Assembly: GCF_003605125.1 (NCBI RefSeq)
Contig: NZ_QPQT01000009.1
Coordinates: 1 to 64,000, forward strand
DNA length: 64,000 nt
Source of the DNA: Shewanella algidipiscicola
GTDB taxonomy: Bacteria; Pseudomonadota; Gammaproteobacteria; Enterobacterales; Shewanellaceae
Direction: 5' to 3'
A program made the translations under genes and the position numbers. A model generated the notes under the pieces. That model was not told where the DNA came from. It ran no database searches and worked only from the letters and a program-made list of their open reading frames with translations. Position 1 is the stretch's first letter. Each line of letters begins with the position of its first letter. Below are positions 1 through 9,571 of the stretch, one piece after another.

Positions 1-100
1 TACCAAAAGTATCCCTCCTTGGCTTTTGGCATCAATGTTCCAGACACAATTACCAAAAGTATCCCTCCCTGGCTTTTGGCATAAGTGTTCCAGACACAAA
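1..100 (-). repeat. Two tandem 50-bp repeats with hairpin-forming units
   Basis: Two units (1-50 and 51-100) lie head to tail and differ at only a few bases. Each has an inverted repeat CCAAAAG/CTTTTGG (3-9 with 23-29 in unit 1) around a 13-base loop, followed by a constant tail TGTTCCAGACACAA. The same tail ends both units of the repeat at 14675-14774, where the stem sequence is different. Read on the minus strand, each unit gives a small hairpin GTGT-CTGGA-ACAC and a larger one whose loop contains AGGGAGGGA or AAGGAGGGA. The array lies directly past the tyrS terminator and may continue beyond the left edge. Function unknown. Confidence 0.8.
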
Positions 101-125
101 AAAGCCTGCAGTTGCAGGCTTTTTT
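98..125. terminator. Bidirectional rho-independent terminator downstream of tyrS
   Basis: A perfect 13-bp stem, AAAAAAGCCTGCA (98-110) with TGCAGGCTTTTTT (113-125), has an A-tract on one side and a T-tract on the other, so it can work on both strands. It lies 32 bases past the tyrS stop and directly abuts the 50-bp repeat array. Confidence 0.9.
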
Positions 126-157
126 ACTATAGCAAGTGAGTCAATCAGCGTTATAGC

Positions 158-1354
158 TTAGACTAACGTAATCTTGGCAAACTTACGCTTACCCACTTGG
201 AACACACCCGAGGTGCCAGCACTCAGCTGCAGACGGGTATCTTCAATCTTAACGCCATCAATCTTTGCCGCGCCTTGCTTAATCATTCGCATGGCATCAG
301 ACGTCGAGCCAACCAAGCCTGCTTCTTTGAGCACATTGGCAATGGCAATGCCCTCGCCCGCAACAAGTTCAACCTCTTCGATATCCTCAGGCAGCGCCCC
401 TTTTTGGAAACGGTTGATAAACTCTTGATGAGCCGCTTCTGCTGCGGCTTCATCATGGAAACGGGCGATGATCTCTTTAGCCAAGGCAATTTTCACATCT
501 CTTGGGTTAGTACCCTGAGCAACATCGGCTTTAAGCTGCTCAATCTCGCCTAGCGGACGGAAAGAGAGCAGTTCGAAGTAGCGCCACATCAAATCATCTG
601 AAATCGACATGATTTTACCGAACATCTCACCAGCTGGCTCGCTAACACCAATATAGTTATGCGCCGATTTAGACATCTTCTTCACGCCATCTAGGCCTTC
701 AAGCAGTGGCATCATGATCACGGTTTGCGGCTTCTGCCCTGCCGCTTTTTGTAACTCACGCCCCATAAGCAGGTTAAACTTCTGGTCGGTACCACCTAGC
801 TCTACGTCAGCCTTAAGCTCAACTGAATCATAACCTTGTAGCAGAGGATACATAAACTCGTGGATGGCAATAGACTGACCCGATGCATAGCGCTTTTTAA
901 AATCATCACGTTCCATCATGCGGGCAACGGTCTGCTGTGATGCCAGGCGGATCATGCCTGCCGCCCCCAAATCTTCAAGCCAGCTTGAGTTAAATTCGAT
1001 ACGGGTCTTAGCGGGATCGAGGATCTTAAACACTTGCTGCTTATAGGTCTCGGCATTAGCCAATACCTGCTCGCGCGTCAACGGAGGACGAGTGCTATTT
1101 TTACCACTTGGGTCGCCAACCATACCAGTGAAATCACCAATTAAGAAGATTACTTCGTGACCTAAGTCTTGGAAAGTTCTCATCTTATTTAAGATAACGG
1201 TATGGCCAAGATGGATATCTGGTGCGGTAGGATCGGCTCCCAACTTAATGCGCAGCGGACGCCCCTCTTTCAGTTTTTCCAGTAAATCCGCTTCGAGAAG
1301 GATCTCATCGGTACCACGTTGTATTTCTGCTAATGCTTGGTCTAAATCAGCCAT
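158..1354 (-). CDS. tyrS: Tyrosyl-tRNA synthetase
   Basis: This cytoplasmic class I aminoacyl-tRNA synthetase charges tRNA-Tyr with tyrosine using ATP. The 398-residue product carries the class I signature HLGH at residues 48-51 and the KMSKS loop near residue 230. An S4-like RNA-binding domain is at the C-terminus (about 335-398, with the conserved pattern around [14 protein letters not shown]). The length matches the shorter bacterial TyrRS type. It is transcribed alone, divergently from the murein peptidase gene that starts at 1482, with about 127 bases between them, and ends in a strong terminator. Nothing is missing. Confidence 0.97.
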   Translation of the reverse strand: MADLDQALAEIQRGTDEILLEADLLEKLKEGRPLRIKLGADPTAPDIHLGHTVILNKMRTFQDLGHEVIFLIGDFTGMVGDPSGKNSTRPPLTREQVLANAETYKQQVFKILDPAKTRIEFNSSWLEDLGAAGMIRLASQQTVARMMERDDFKKRYASGQSIAIHEFMYPLLQGYDSVELKADVELGGTDQKFNLLMGRELQKAAGQKPQTVIMMPLLEGLDGVKKMSKSAHNYIGVSEPAGEMFGKIMSISDDLMWRYFELLSFRPLGEIEQLKADVAQGTNPRDVKIALAKEIIARFHDEAAAEAAHQEFINRFQKGALPEDIEEVELVAGEGIAIANVLKEAGLVGSTSDAMRMIKQGAAKIDGVKIEDTRLQLSAGTSGVFQVGKRKFAKITLV

Positions 1355-1481
1355 TTTGGCAGCTACTCCTAAGAGCCTATAGATAAATTACGGGGTACTC
1401 ATGTTACTTGTTAGCCAGCACAAATGAAAGGGTGTACACTACTAGGAATCGCTTAAGTTTTGAAAATTGGTATCGGAGTCA

Positions 1482-2909
1482 ATGGGAAAGGTCATTACAC
1501 TCTTAAAATTACTACCCAAGCCACATCAAATTTTGTTGGGCATACTCATGGTCGTCACCCTAACAGTGTTACTGTTACCTACCGACGATGCACAAGCTTC
1601 GCGCGCCACCAATAGCACGCGCTCTGGCACCATCCCCTTAGGCGATGACGCTAACCCACAGCGCGATATTAATCCTAATGGCAATGCCAAAGTCTATCCT
1701 GTACCACTCGCCTTTAGAACTCCAGAAGCCCCCAGCGCAGACGATATAGCAAACGAAATAAACCAGTTACACCAAACATCTGAACACGAGACAGCAGTAA
1801 AAAATGCAACGCCCCCCTCTGCCAGTGAGCAATACACAGAGCACTTTACCGTACGCAGTGGTGATACCTTAGCCAAACTTTTTAAACGTGCCGATCTCAC
1901 CCCCCGTGATGTATACGAAATCACCCAACTGCCTAAAGCTAAAAAGAATCTACTTAAAATATTACCCGGTGAAGAGATAGCCATTGTCAAAAATAGCAGC
2001 GGCGAGCTCAGCCAGTTACGTTATCACCTTGATCCCATCTCCACCTTAGTCATTAACAAGCAGACAGACGGTTATAGTGAAGAGGTGATCACTAAACAGG
2101 TAGAACAACGGACTAAATTTGCCAGCGCTACCATTAACAGTAACTTTTGGAATGCTGGGGTGACCGCGGGATTAACCCCGAACCAAATTATGCAGTTGGC
2201 TACCATTTTTGGTTGGGACGTCGACTTTGCGCTCGACCTGCGTCAAGGCGACAAGTTTGCCATCTTATTTGAAGAGGAGTTTGCCGATGGCCAGTTCCTG
2301 CAAAATGGCAATATTTTAGCTGCCGAGTTTGTAAACCAAGGCGATACCTACACCGCGGTGCGCTATAAAGATGGCAACTACTATTCGGCGGAAGGGCGCA
2401 GCATGCGTAAAGCCTTCTTACGCTCACCAGTAGACTTTAAATATGTCAGTTCAAGCTTCAATCCACGCCGATTACACCCGGTCACAGGCCAAGTAAGAGC
2501 TCATCGTGGTGTGGATTATGTTGCCGCCGTTGGCACACCGATTAAAGCCGCGGGCAAGGGGCGCGTGATAAAGTCAGGTTACAACCAGTACAATGGCAAC
2601 TATGTGTTTATTAAACACAATGAAACCTACACGACTAAATATCTGCATCTCAATAAGCGTAAAGTCAAGCAAGGCCAAACGGTAAAACAAGGGCAAATCA
2701 TCGGCACGCTCGGCTCTACCGGTCGGGTCACAGGCGCCCATTTGCATTATGAATTTATCGTCAATGGCGTACACCGTAATCCGCGCACGGTTAAGCTACC
2801 GCAGTCGATGCCTATCGACAGCAAAGAGAAGCAACAATTCTTAGCCGTTAGTCAACAGATGATGGCAAAACTGAAGCAAAATAACGATATTCAGCTTGCC
2901 GCACAGTAA
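1482..2909 (+). CDS. M23-family murein DD-endopeptidase with LysM/OapA-like domain
   Basis: Probably cleaves peptide cross-links in periplasmic peptidoglycan, like MepM (YebA). The 475-residue protein has an N-terminal membrane anchor (about residues 13-33). A LysM/OapA-like murein-binding region follows at roughly 120-170 (pattern FTVRSGDTLAKLF). The C-terminal M23 zinc peptidase domain has the metal motifs HRGVD near residue 340 and HLHYE near 420. I chose the ATG at 1482; an in-frame TTG at 1467 would add five residues, and the nearby GGAG at 1475-1478 is unusually close to the ATG. anmK follows after nine bases, suggesting co-transcription and a shared cell-wall turnover role. Confidence 0.9.
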   Translation: MGKVITLLKLLPKPHQILLGILMVVTLTVLLLPTDDAQASRATNSTRSGTIPLGDDANPQRDINPNGNAKVYPVPLAFRTPEAPSADDIANEINQLHQTSEHETAVKNATPPSASEQYTEHFTVRSGDTLAKLFKRADLTPRDVYEITQLPKAKKNLLKILPGEEIAIVKNSSGELSQLRYHLDPISTLVINKQTDGYSEEVITKQVEQRTKFASATINSNFWNAGVTAGLTPNQIMQLATIFGWDVDFALDLRQGDKFAILFEEEFADGQFLQNGNILAAEFVNQGDTYTAVRYKDGNYYSAEGRSMRKAFLRSPVDFKYVSSSFNPRRLHPVTGQVRAHRGVDYVAAVGTPIKAAGKGRVIKSGYNQYNGNYVFIKHNETYTTKYLHLNKRKVKQGQTVKQGQIIGTLGSTGRVTGAHLHYEFIVNGVHRNPRTVKLPQSMPIDSKEKQQFLAVSQQMMAKLKQNNDIQLAAQ

Positions 2910-2918
2910 GGTAAACAG

Positions 2919-4031
2919 ATGAGCATTCAGTACTATATCGGCCTAATGTCAGGCACCAGCATGGACGGTGTCGATGCCGTATTAGTGAAATTTGAGGGCG
3001 ATAAGCTCACGCTTATCGACACCCATACCGAGCCACTGCCCAGCCATCTGTTGAGTGGATTACAGCGACTTTGCCAGTCTGGCAGTCATGATGAAATCAA
3101 TTATTTAGGCACGCTCGACAGAAGTGTGGGACAACTGTTTGCCAAGGCCGTTAATGCGCTGGTAAGCAAAGCGGATATCGATAAGGCACATATCAAGGCC
3201 ATAGGCAGCCACGGCCAAACCGTGCGCCATATGCCGAACCTTGAGATGGGCTTTACCTTGCAGATAGGCGACCCAAATACCATCGCTGCCCTCACCGACA
3301 TCGACGTTATCGCCGACTTTAGACGCAAAGATATCGCCTTAGGTGGCCAAGGGGCGCCACTGGTGCCCGCCTTTCATCAGCAAAGCTTTGCTCAAACGGG
3401 CAGCAAGCGCATCATATTAAATATCGGTGGCATCTCTAACATCACTTATCTACCCGGTGATGCCAGCGCGGTGATCGGCTTTGATAACGGCCCTGGTAAT
3501 ACCCTAATAGACACTTGGATAAAGCAGATCAAAGATGAGCCTTATGACGACGACGGCCAATGGGCTGCCAGCGGCAAGACAGATGTAAAATTACTCAACC
3601 AGATGTTGTCCCATGCGTATTTCTCTTTAAGCGCACCTAAGAGCACAGGACGCGAGCTTTTCAACCAAGCGTGGTTAGAGCAGCAAACCGCAGACTTTGG
3701 CTATTTAGATGAAGCCGATATTCAATCAACCTTATTGGACTTAACCTGCCACAGCATTGCCAACGATTGCCTTAAACTGGCTGACAAGGCCGAGCTGTTT
3801 GTTTGCGGTGGCGGTGCATTTAACCAAGAGCTACTGCGCCGTCTGGCCAAGTTGCTGCCCCATTATCACATCGATACCACAGCAGCGCTGGGCATAGACC
3901 CGCAATGGGTTGAGGGGATCGCCTTTGCTTGGCTGGCTAAGCGCTATCATGATAGCCTACCGGGCAACCTGCCAGCCGTGACCGGCGCTTCACGCTTAGC
4001 CGTGCTTGGTGGCTTGTTTCCTGCCGCCTAA
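2919..4031 (+). CDS. anmK: Anhydro-N-acetylmuramic acid kinase
   Basis: AnmK phosphorylates and opens 1,6-anhydro-MurNAc, giving MurNAc-6-phosphate in cytoplasmic peptidoglycan recycling. The 370-residue product begins with the family's nucleotide-binding motif [12 protein letters not shown] (residues 8-19). It also has GSHGQTVRH near residue 98, a [12 protein letters not shown] block near 170 and GGGAFN near 295, as expected for the ASKHA-like AnmK fold. It sits nine bases behind the murein endopeptidase, with AAGG about seven bases before the ATG. The pairing with a murein hydrolase fits wall recycling. Confidence 0.96.
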   Translation: MSIQYYIGLMSGTSMDGVDAVLVKFEGDKLTLIDTHTEPLPSHLLSGLQRLCQSGSHDEINYLGTLDRSVGQLFAKAVNALVSKADIDKAHIKAIGSHGQTVRHMPNLEMGFTLQIGDPNTIAALTDIDVIADFRRKDIALGGQGAPLVPAFHQQSFAQTGSKRIILNIGGISNITYLPGDASAVIGFDNGPGNTLIDTWIKQIKDEPYDDDGQWAASGKTDVKLLNQMLSHAYFSLSAPKSTGRELFNQAWLEQQTADFGYLDEADIQSTLLDLTCHSIANDCLKLADKAELFVCGGGAFNQELLRRLAKLLPHYHIDTTAALGIDPQWVEGIAFAWLAKRYHDSLPGNLPAVTGASRLAVLGGLFPAA

Positions 4032-4107
4032 CGTCGATTAATCATTGCGAGTAGACCACTGTCGATTAACACGATTTGCGTTCTGGCCGACTAGCCCTTA
4101 CCCCCCC

Positions 4108-4142
4108 AAAAAAATGTTCACGGCCATCAATCACTGATGGTC
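4108..4142 (-). terminator. Probable terminator between convergent anmK and the propeller regulator
   Basis: A hairpin GGCCATCA/TGATGGTC (4122-4129 with 4135-4142, one G-T pair) is followed on the minus strand, after a seven-base gap, by a run of seven T. It lies just past the stop of the minus-strand regulator. The gap before the T-run makes it a weaker candidate. Confidence 0.45.
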
Positions 4143-4168
4143 GTAAATCTTGCCGCAGATCTCTATCG

Positions 4169-6355
4169 CTATAGCAATAATCTATGCTGTAACTTAATCA
4201 CATCGCGTTTCGAGTTTTGTGACTGGGTCAGCAGTAAGCTATGCGAATCAGCAATATAAGCCATCGAGCCCGCACGCGGGATAACCGTGGGGGGAAGCTT
4301 AATAATGGGCGTGACCAAATTGGTATTAAATCGCCAAAAATTAACTAACTGATGGTCGCTATGGTTAGCTCGATAATAGACGCCTTTCTCTGTTGCGACC
4401 CAGTTGTAGCCTTCATTAAACTTGTCGCCACCCAGTAGCAGCTCAAGCTTACTCGTCGTAGAACTTCGCCGCGGTTCATCAGATAATGGCGCCTCGGTCT
4501 CCTCAAGTGCTAAGGCCCATAAACCCGCTTTATCAAGGCGAGTGAAGACTAACTTATCTGCCGTAATAGACTGACCAAGGCGCATATTAAGCGAACTTAA
4601 CACCTTGGGCGGGCGATTATCGAGGTAAAACTCGGTAATGCCATCGAGGGTATTCGCAAATACAGTTTCATTATCCCAGCCCCAACTGGGACGGTTGTGA
4701 TCTAAATAGGGCGTCGCCAAAATGGCTATAGAGCCAGTGTCGAGATTGAGCACATGGATTTTATTACCTTCATTTTTATCATCAGGCGCTAAAAATGCGA
4801 TTTTACTGCCATCGTGGGACCAACTGGGGTAAGCCACGCGCCGTTTCAATTGTGTATGCTGACGAATATCGCCACCTTGTGTATTGACGCTCCACACCTC
4901 ATTAAAACCGGTTTGATTTGACACATAGGCAATACGTTGACGACTGGCGGAATAACTTGGATTACGGTAGCTGTATTCCACATTTAATAACGAAAACGGC
5001 GTGGTGGGGATCGATTGATCTAACGCTAGCAGTGAGATCTGATGATCACGAATATAGTTAGCGTATACTAACTCACTGCGCTCGGGGATAAAGCGGGGAT
5101 AACTCATCCCTTCCACATCTAGAGGTTGGATCTGCTTATCGTCAATATCGACGATATAACCATTGCGCACGCCAGAGTTTTCGGTGCTAAAAACTAATCG
5201 CTCACTATCATGGTGCCAGCTTAAACCACGGATATCTTCCAACCCAGTGGTTAAACGTAGCTCCTGCTGCGAGCTTAAATCGCGTAAAAAAATATCTTCT
5301 GAAATATTACCAAAACGACGCGCTATCGCCATCCAGCGCCCATCGGGGCTATACGCAAGATCCCTGTCGCGATGCAAGCAATCTTGTTGACACGACAACC
5401 TTTGAGGCTGTGAGCCTAATGACTCAAGCGCCAAGGTATAGATACCTGATGACTCATCACCTTCCGCTAGCCAAATATAAGCTAATTGATCGCCATCGGG
5501 CGCGAGATCTAACGCGGTATTAAACGAGTTACAAGGTGCCAACGGCGTCACCTCGCCGCTCTCTATGGTTAACTGCATAATATGACACTGGCGAGTTGTA
5601 CTGTGCTGTGACGGATAATAGAGCGTATTACCATCAGGGCTCCATACCGCGCGGATCTCAGCCGAATTAACCGAGGTCAGTCGCTTAGGGGTATCGCTTA
5701 AGGCATTAAGATCTTTCAGATACAAACTGTAGCTTTGGTCATTACCCCGGCTGCCATACACCAACCAACGCCCATCGGGCGACACGTTAGGAAACAATTC
5801 GGCATCTGTGGCCGTGGTTAATTGTTTTTTGGTAGTGGGGATAAAATGCGCCTCATCATGATACAGGTGCCAAGTCGTAAAACCTGTCAGCAATAGTACT
5901 AGGACCGCAGCGGCCAACAGGCCTTGACGATACCCTCGCTTGAGTCTCGTCACTTGTTCCTGCGTCTGTTGTAATAGATCGGGTTTATCGGCTACGTCTT
6001 CAGGATTAAATTCTGGTGCGATAAGCAGTCGATAACCCGACTTTCTTACCGTTTCAATGATCTCTTGCCCGTTTGCTACCGGGCTTAACTGTTTACGCAG
6101 GTGCCATATGGCATTGGTCAGCGCTTTTGCCCCCACATAACGATTACCATCCCAAATAGCATCGATTAACGCTCCACGAGTCACCACGTTAGGATAATGC
6201 TGAGCAAGGTAACACAGCACATCGATAAACTTAGGCTGCAAAGAAACCTGCATCGCATCTTGTCCAGGCGTTTCAGGGGAAAACACTAAACTGTGCCCCA
6301 ATGGAGACACCTCACACCTACCCAATTTAAACCCCAATTCTTTTACTACAGCCAC
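4169..6355 (-). CDS. CadC-like membrane-bound winged-helix regulator with TolB-type beta-propeller
   Basis: Probable transmembrane one-component regulator of 728 residues. An OmpR/CadC-type winged helix occupies about residues 20-110 (pattern GAKALTNAIWHLRKQL). A single membrane span follows at about 145-165 (rich in Leu, Val and Ala). A long periplasmic WD40/PD40 (TolB-like) propeller then runs from about 180 to 670, with repeats such as SPDGRWLVYGS and SPDGNTLYYPS. The start is a GTG at 6355, behind a G-rich stretch. It is divergent from the TonB-dependent receptor, so it may control that gene. The signal it senses cannot be read from the sequence. Confidence 0.85.
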   Translation of the reverse strand: MAVVKELGFKLGRCEVSPLGHSLVFSPETPGQDAMQVSLQPKFIDVLCYLAQHYPNVVTRGALIDAIWDGNRYVGAKALTNAIWHLRKQLSPVANGQEIIETVRKSGYRLLIAPEFNPEDVADKPDLLQQTQEQVTRLKRGYRQGLLAAAVLVLLLTGFTTWHLYHDEAHFIPTTKKQLTTATDAELFPNVSPDGRWLVYGSRGNDQSYSLYLKDLNALSDTPKRLTSVNSAEIRAVWSPDGNTLYYPSQHSTTRQCHIMQLTIESGEVTPLAPCNSFNTALDLAPDGDQLAYIWLAEGDESSGIYTLALESLGSQPQRLSCQQDCLHRDRDLAYSPDGRWMAIARRFGNISEDIFLRDLSSQQELRLTTGLEDIRGLSWHHDSERLVFSTENSGVRNGYIVDIDDKQIQPLDVEGMSYPRFIPERSELVYANYIRDHQISLLALDQSIPTTPFSLLNVEYSYRNPSYSASRQRIAYVSNQTGFNEVWSVNTQGGDIRQHTQLKRRVAYPSWSHDGSKIAFLAPDDKNEGNKIHVLNLDTGSIAILATPYLDHNRPSWGWDNETVFANTLDGITEFYLDNRPPKVLSSLNMRLGQSITADKLVFTRLDKAGLWALALEETEAPLSDEPRRSSTTSKLELLLGGDKFNEGYNWVATEKGVYYRANHSDHQLVNFWRFNTNLVTPIIKLPPTVIPRAGSMAYIADSHSLLLTQSQNSKRDVIKLQHRLLL

Positions 6356-6733
6356 CTAAACCCCCATTTTTTGTTAGCAATTAATAAAAATATGACCCAT
6401 TAAAGTCATCAGAAGGTAGAGCTAGTGTAACACCAACTGTCATGTTAACGCTAAAACAACACAATTAAAAATAGACAATAATAGATACGTAAGACCATGT
6501 TTAAAAACACAATAGACTTTAAATAGAGATATAAACAACCTATAAACGACACGCTAGGCATTGTGAGAGAGTAACAAGTTAGTTACAACTAGGCGCAGTA
6601 AACAGCAAGCTATCTTGATGGTTAAACAACACCGTCATTTGCGCTCTCCGCACATCACACGGAGCAGCCAGTAAAGCTCTTTAGGTTTGCAGATAAAAAA
6701 GATAGTTAACGATAATAATAAGGATCATATTAG
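6356..6733. promoter_or_regulatory. Divergent intergenic region, regulator and TonB-dependent receptor
   Basis: This 378-base AT-rich stretch separates two divergent genes and must hold both promoters. An AAGGA ribosome-binding site at 6720-6724 serves the ATG at 6734. I find no gene, clear operator palindrome or convincing -35/-10 pair in it. Confidence 0.5.
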
Positions 6734-9497
6734 ATGAAACCCCAACTTAAGCATTCAGCCATAAGCATAGCGCTGGCACTGGCCTTTGCACCCACCACAC
6801 TGATAGCGGCACAAAGCGACACCGATAACAATGAAGCAAAAATAGAAAAAATCGAAGTCACGGGTTCACGTATTAAACGTGCAGACTTTGAAGGTGTAGC
6901 ACCAGTGACAGTGATCTCTGCCGACGATATCGCTAACAGTGGCTTAACGTCTATTGCAGAAGTGCTGCAATCATCTGTCGCCAATACCGGCGGCTCACTT
7001 ATATGGCGAAAGCGACGGTTTTACCGACAGCGCAAGCTCTGTCAACCTACGCGGTATGGGCGCCAATAGAACACTGGTGTTGATCAATGGTCGTCGTCAA
7101 GCGTCATTCCCCAGTGCTGCTGGCGGTTCAAGTAACTTCGTTGATACCTCTGATATCCCTACCGCAGCAGTAGAGCGTATCGAAATTCTCACCGGCGGGG
7201 CATCGGCCATTTACGGCTCAGACGCCGTCGGCGGTGTGGTTAATATTATCTTAAAGAAAGAATATGACGGCGCTAAGGCGGCGGTTAAGTACAACTCACC
7301 GACCCAAGGTGGTGGCGAGCAACTTGATCTGTCATACCTGCAGGGTATTAATACCGAAAATAGCCAAACCTTAATCATGTTCGAATACAAGAAAGTTGAA
7401 GCGATTAAAACCTCGCAGCGCGACAGCTTATTCAACCCTGCTTACTATGAAGATGAAGATGGCAATATACGTTGGGGCGCAGGTCCTTATGGAGATGCAG
7501 CAGCCTCTAGCTGGGCCTCGTGGATCCGCGACTATGACAAGGTCTATACCAGTGACAAATATAGCCCACTAGACCAGGCGCAATGTACCGACCTGTTCGG
7601 TGACAAAGGCATTTATACCCCAGTGGGAACTTACGATTGCTACTATGACAAATATGCCGACCGTGGCCTGCAATCGGCCTATGACAGAATCAACCTAGTC
7701 GTTAACAGCACTTACGATCTTAATGATGCCTGGCAGCTGTACGGCATGATCAACGCCTCATATAAAGAGGCGCAGAAGTACAAAGATGAGAAAGGCTTTG
7801 GCACCTACATCTATGAAGATCAAGCCACTGGCGCGCTGAGCTATGATTCTGGTGAATTTGCTAACGACAACAAGTTCCAGCTGCGTCGTCGTATGGAAGA
7901 GTTCCCAGGCGATCGTATCTATGACACCCAAAATACCAAGCTAGCGTTTTCATTGGGTGCCAGCGGCGTAATAGGCGATTATGAACTGGATCTCTCTTGG
8001 TCGAGTGGCTTTAACCGTTATGAGAAACAAAATAATCATATGGTGAGTGCCGATGGACTACTCGATATCATCACCTTCGATCCTAACAACACAGATCCGA
8101 CTAAATGGTATCCAAACAATAAGCTTACCGATACCCAAATTGAAGCCTTGATTGGCGCCTCAACCAAAGACTCCACCTCGAGCATGCATCAGTTCCAAGC
8201 GGTATTTACTGGCGACCTCATGGAATTACCCGCAGGCAGCGTTGGCTTTGCCACCACAGCCGAATGGGCGCGTGAAAGCTATGAAGATACCCTAGATGAA
8301 GTCACTAAGAGCGGCGGCTTTATCGGCATGGGGGGGACGGGTGGTGAAGGCGATCGCGATCGCGTTGCCATCGCAGGTGAAGTACAGATCCCGGTGTTGG
8401 CTAACATGACTGGGGTAAAATCATTAGATTTGTCTGCGGCACTGCGTTATGACCGCTATTTAGACGATTCAAACGTGGGCGGCGCTACCACACCGCAACT
8501 AGGTATTATGTATCGCCCTATCGATGAAGTAATGGTGCGTGCCAACATAGGTAAAAGCTTCCGAGCCCCCGATATGCATCGCTTGTATGCTGGCCTAACT
8601 CGCAGCTTTGGCAGCACAGATTACCCACATCCCACCATACCCAATGAGATCTATGAAGATAGCTACGATGGTTTTAGCTCAGGCAACCTGAACCTAACTG
8701 AAGAAAAGGGTGATTTCTGGAACATTGGGGTTGTTGCCAACCTTAGTGAGAACGCTGATATTTCATTAGATTGGTGGAACATTGAACTGGAAGGAGCGGT
8801 AAAAACCATCTCTACTCGTGAGATGCTCGATGATCCAAGCTATAACCAAACGGGCAACTACACGAGCTGTGATCAGATGGATGTAGTCGGCTACCTCAAC
8901 GAGCTCGATGATGATGGGATCAGCAACTTAGCGTGTATGCGTAAAGGGCCGATTAACAGTGCTTATGAAGCTTCACAGGGTATCGATGCCAGCTTTAACT
9001 ATCGTTTTGCTGAAACCGCAGCAGGCGACTTTAAACTGAAACTGGCCGCCTCTTACCTGCTTAACAAAGAGTACCAAGAGAACGTCGACAGTGAGGTTGA
9101 AGAAGAAACCGACACTAACTTTGTGCCTAAATGGAAAGGTAATGCTAGCCTGACTTGGAACTATCAAGATGTTAGCGCAACCTTAGCCTACTACTACACA
9201 GGGGAAGCCACGGGTACCGATACCTTTGATCTTATTGATGCCAATGGCGATAGCTATGAACAAGATGATTATCCCGATACACTCGATGCTTATCAGGTGA
9301 TCAACTTAACCCTAGGTTACAACGCGCCGTGGAATGGTAAGTTTACTGCTGGGGTGAAAAACCTCACCGATGAAATGCCACCGCTGTTTGATGTACGCAG
9401 CGACAATCATAACGATTGGCCCTTCTTCGAAGAAGGCAACAGCAGCTACTCTATCGTGGGTCGCACCTTATTCTTAGGTTATTCACAAAAGTTTTAA
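6734..9497 (+). pseudogene. TonB-dependent outer-membrane receptor, disrupted by a frameshift near residue 89
   Basis: Would encode a receptor of about 920 residues for active uptake of an unidentified ligand across the outer membrane. Frame one supplies the signal peptide (residues 1-26), a TonB-box region (KIEKIEVTGSRIKR) and the first half of the plug. The plug then continues in another frame as YGESDGFTDSASS, followed by LRGMGANRTLVLINGRRQ and the full beta-barrel ending in an aromatic residue (LGYSQKF). The switch lies at about 6995-7004; one extra base, for example A at 7001, accounts for it. The barrel shows no other damage. A recent mutation, a sequencing error or phase variation are all possible. 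Confidence 0.85.
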
Positions 9498-9514
9498 GCT
9501 TTTGAATAAGTCAT

Positions 9515-9540
9515 AAAAAGCGCCCAAATGGGCGCTTTTT
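9515..9540. terminator. Rho-independent terminator after the TonB-dependent receptor
   Basis: An 11-bp stem AAAAAGCGCCC (9515-9525) and GGGCGCTTTTT (9530-9540) with an AAAT loop. It lies between the receptor and the downstream peptidase, so expression of the peptidase from the receptor promoter would need read-through. Confidence 0.85.
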
Positions 9541-9571
9541 CATCCGTCATGCATTTAAGTCAGGATAACTA

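Noticed and set aside
1..100. CRISPR array or integron attC site
   Set aside because: There are only two units, directly adjacent with no spacer between repeats, no cas genes or integrase nearby, and no RYYYAAC/GTTRRRY core sites.
6954..7069. Programmed frameshift in the TonB receptor
   Set aside because: The sequence at the switch lacks a classic slippery heptamer, and no pseudoknot or Shine-Dalgarno stimulator is evident. Mutation or error is simpler.
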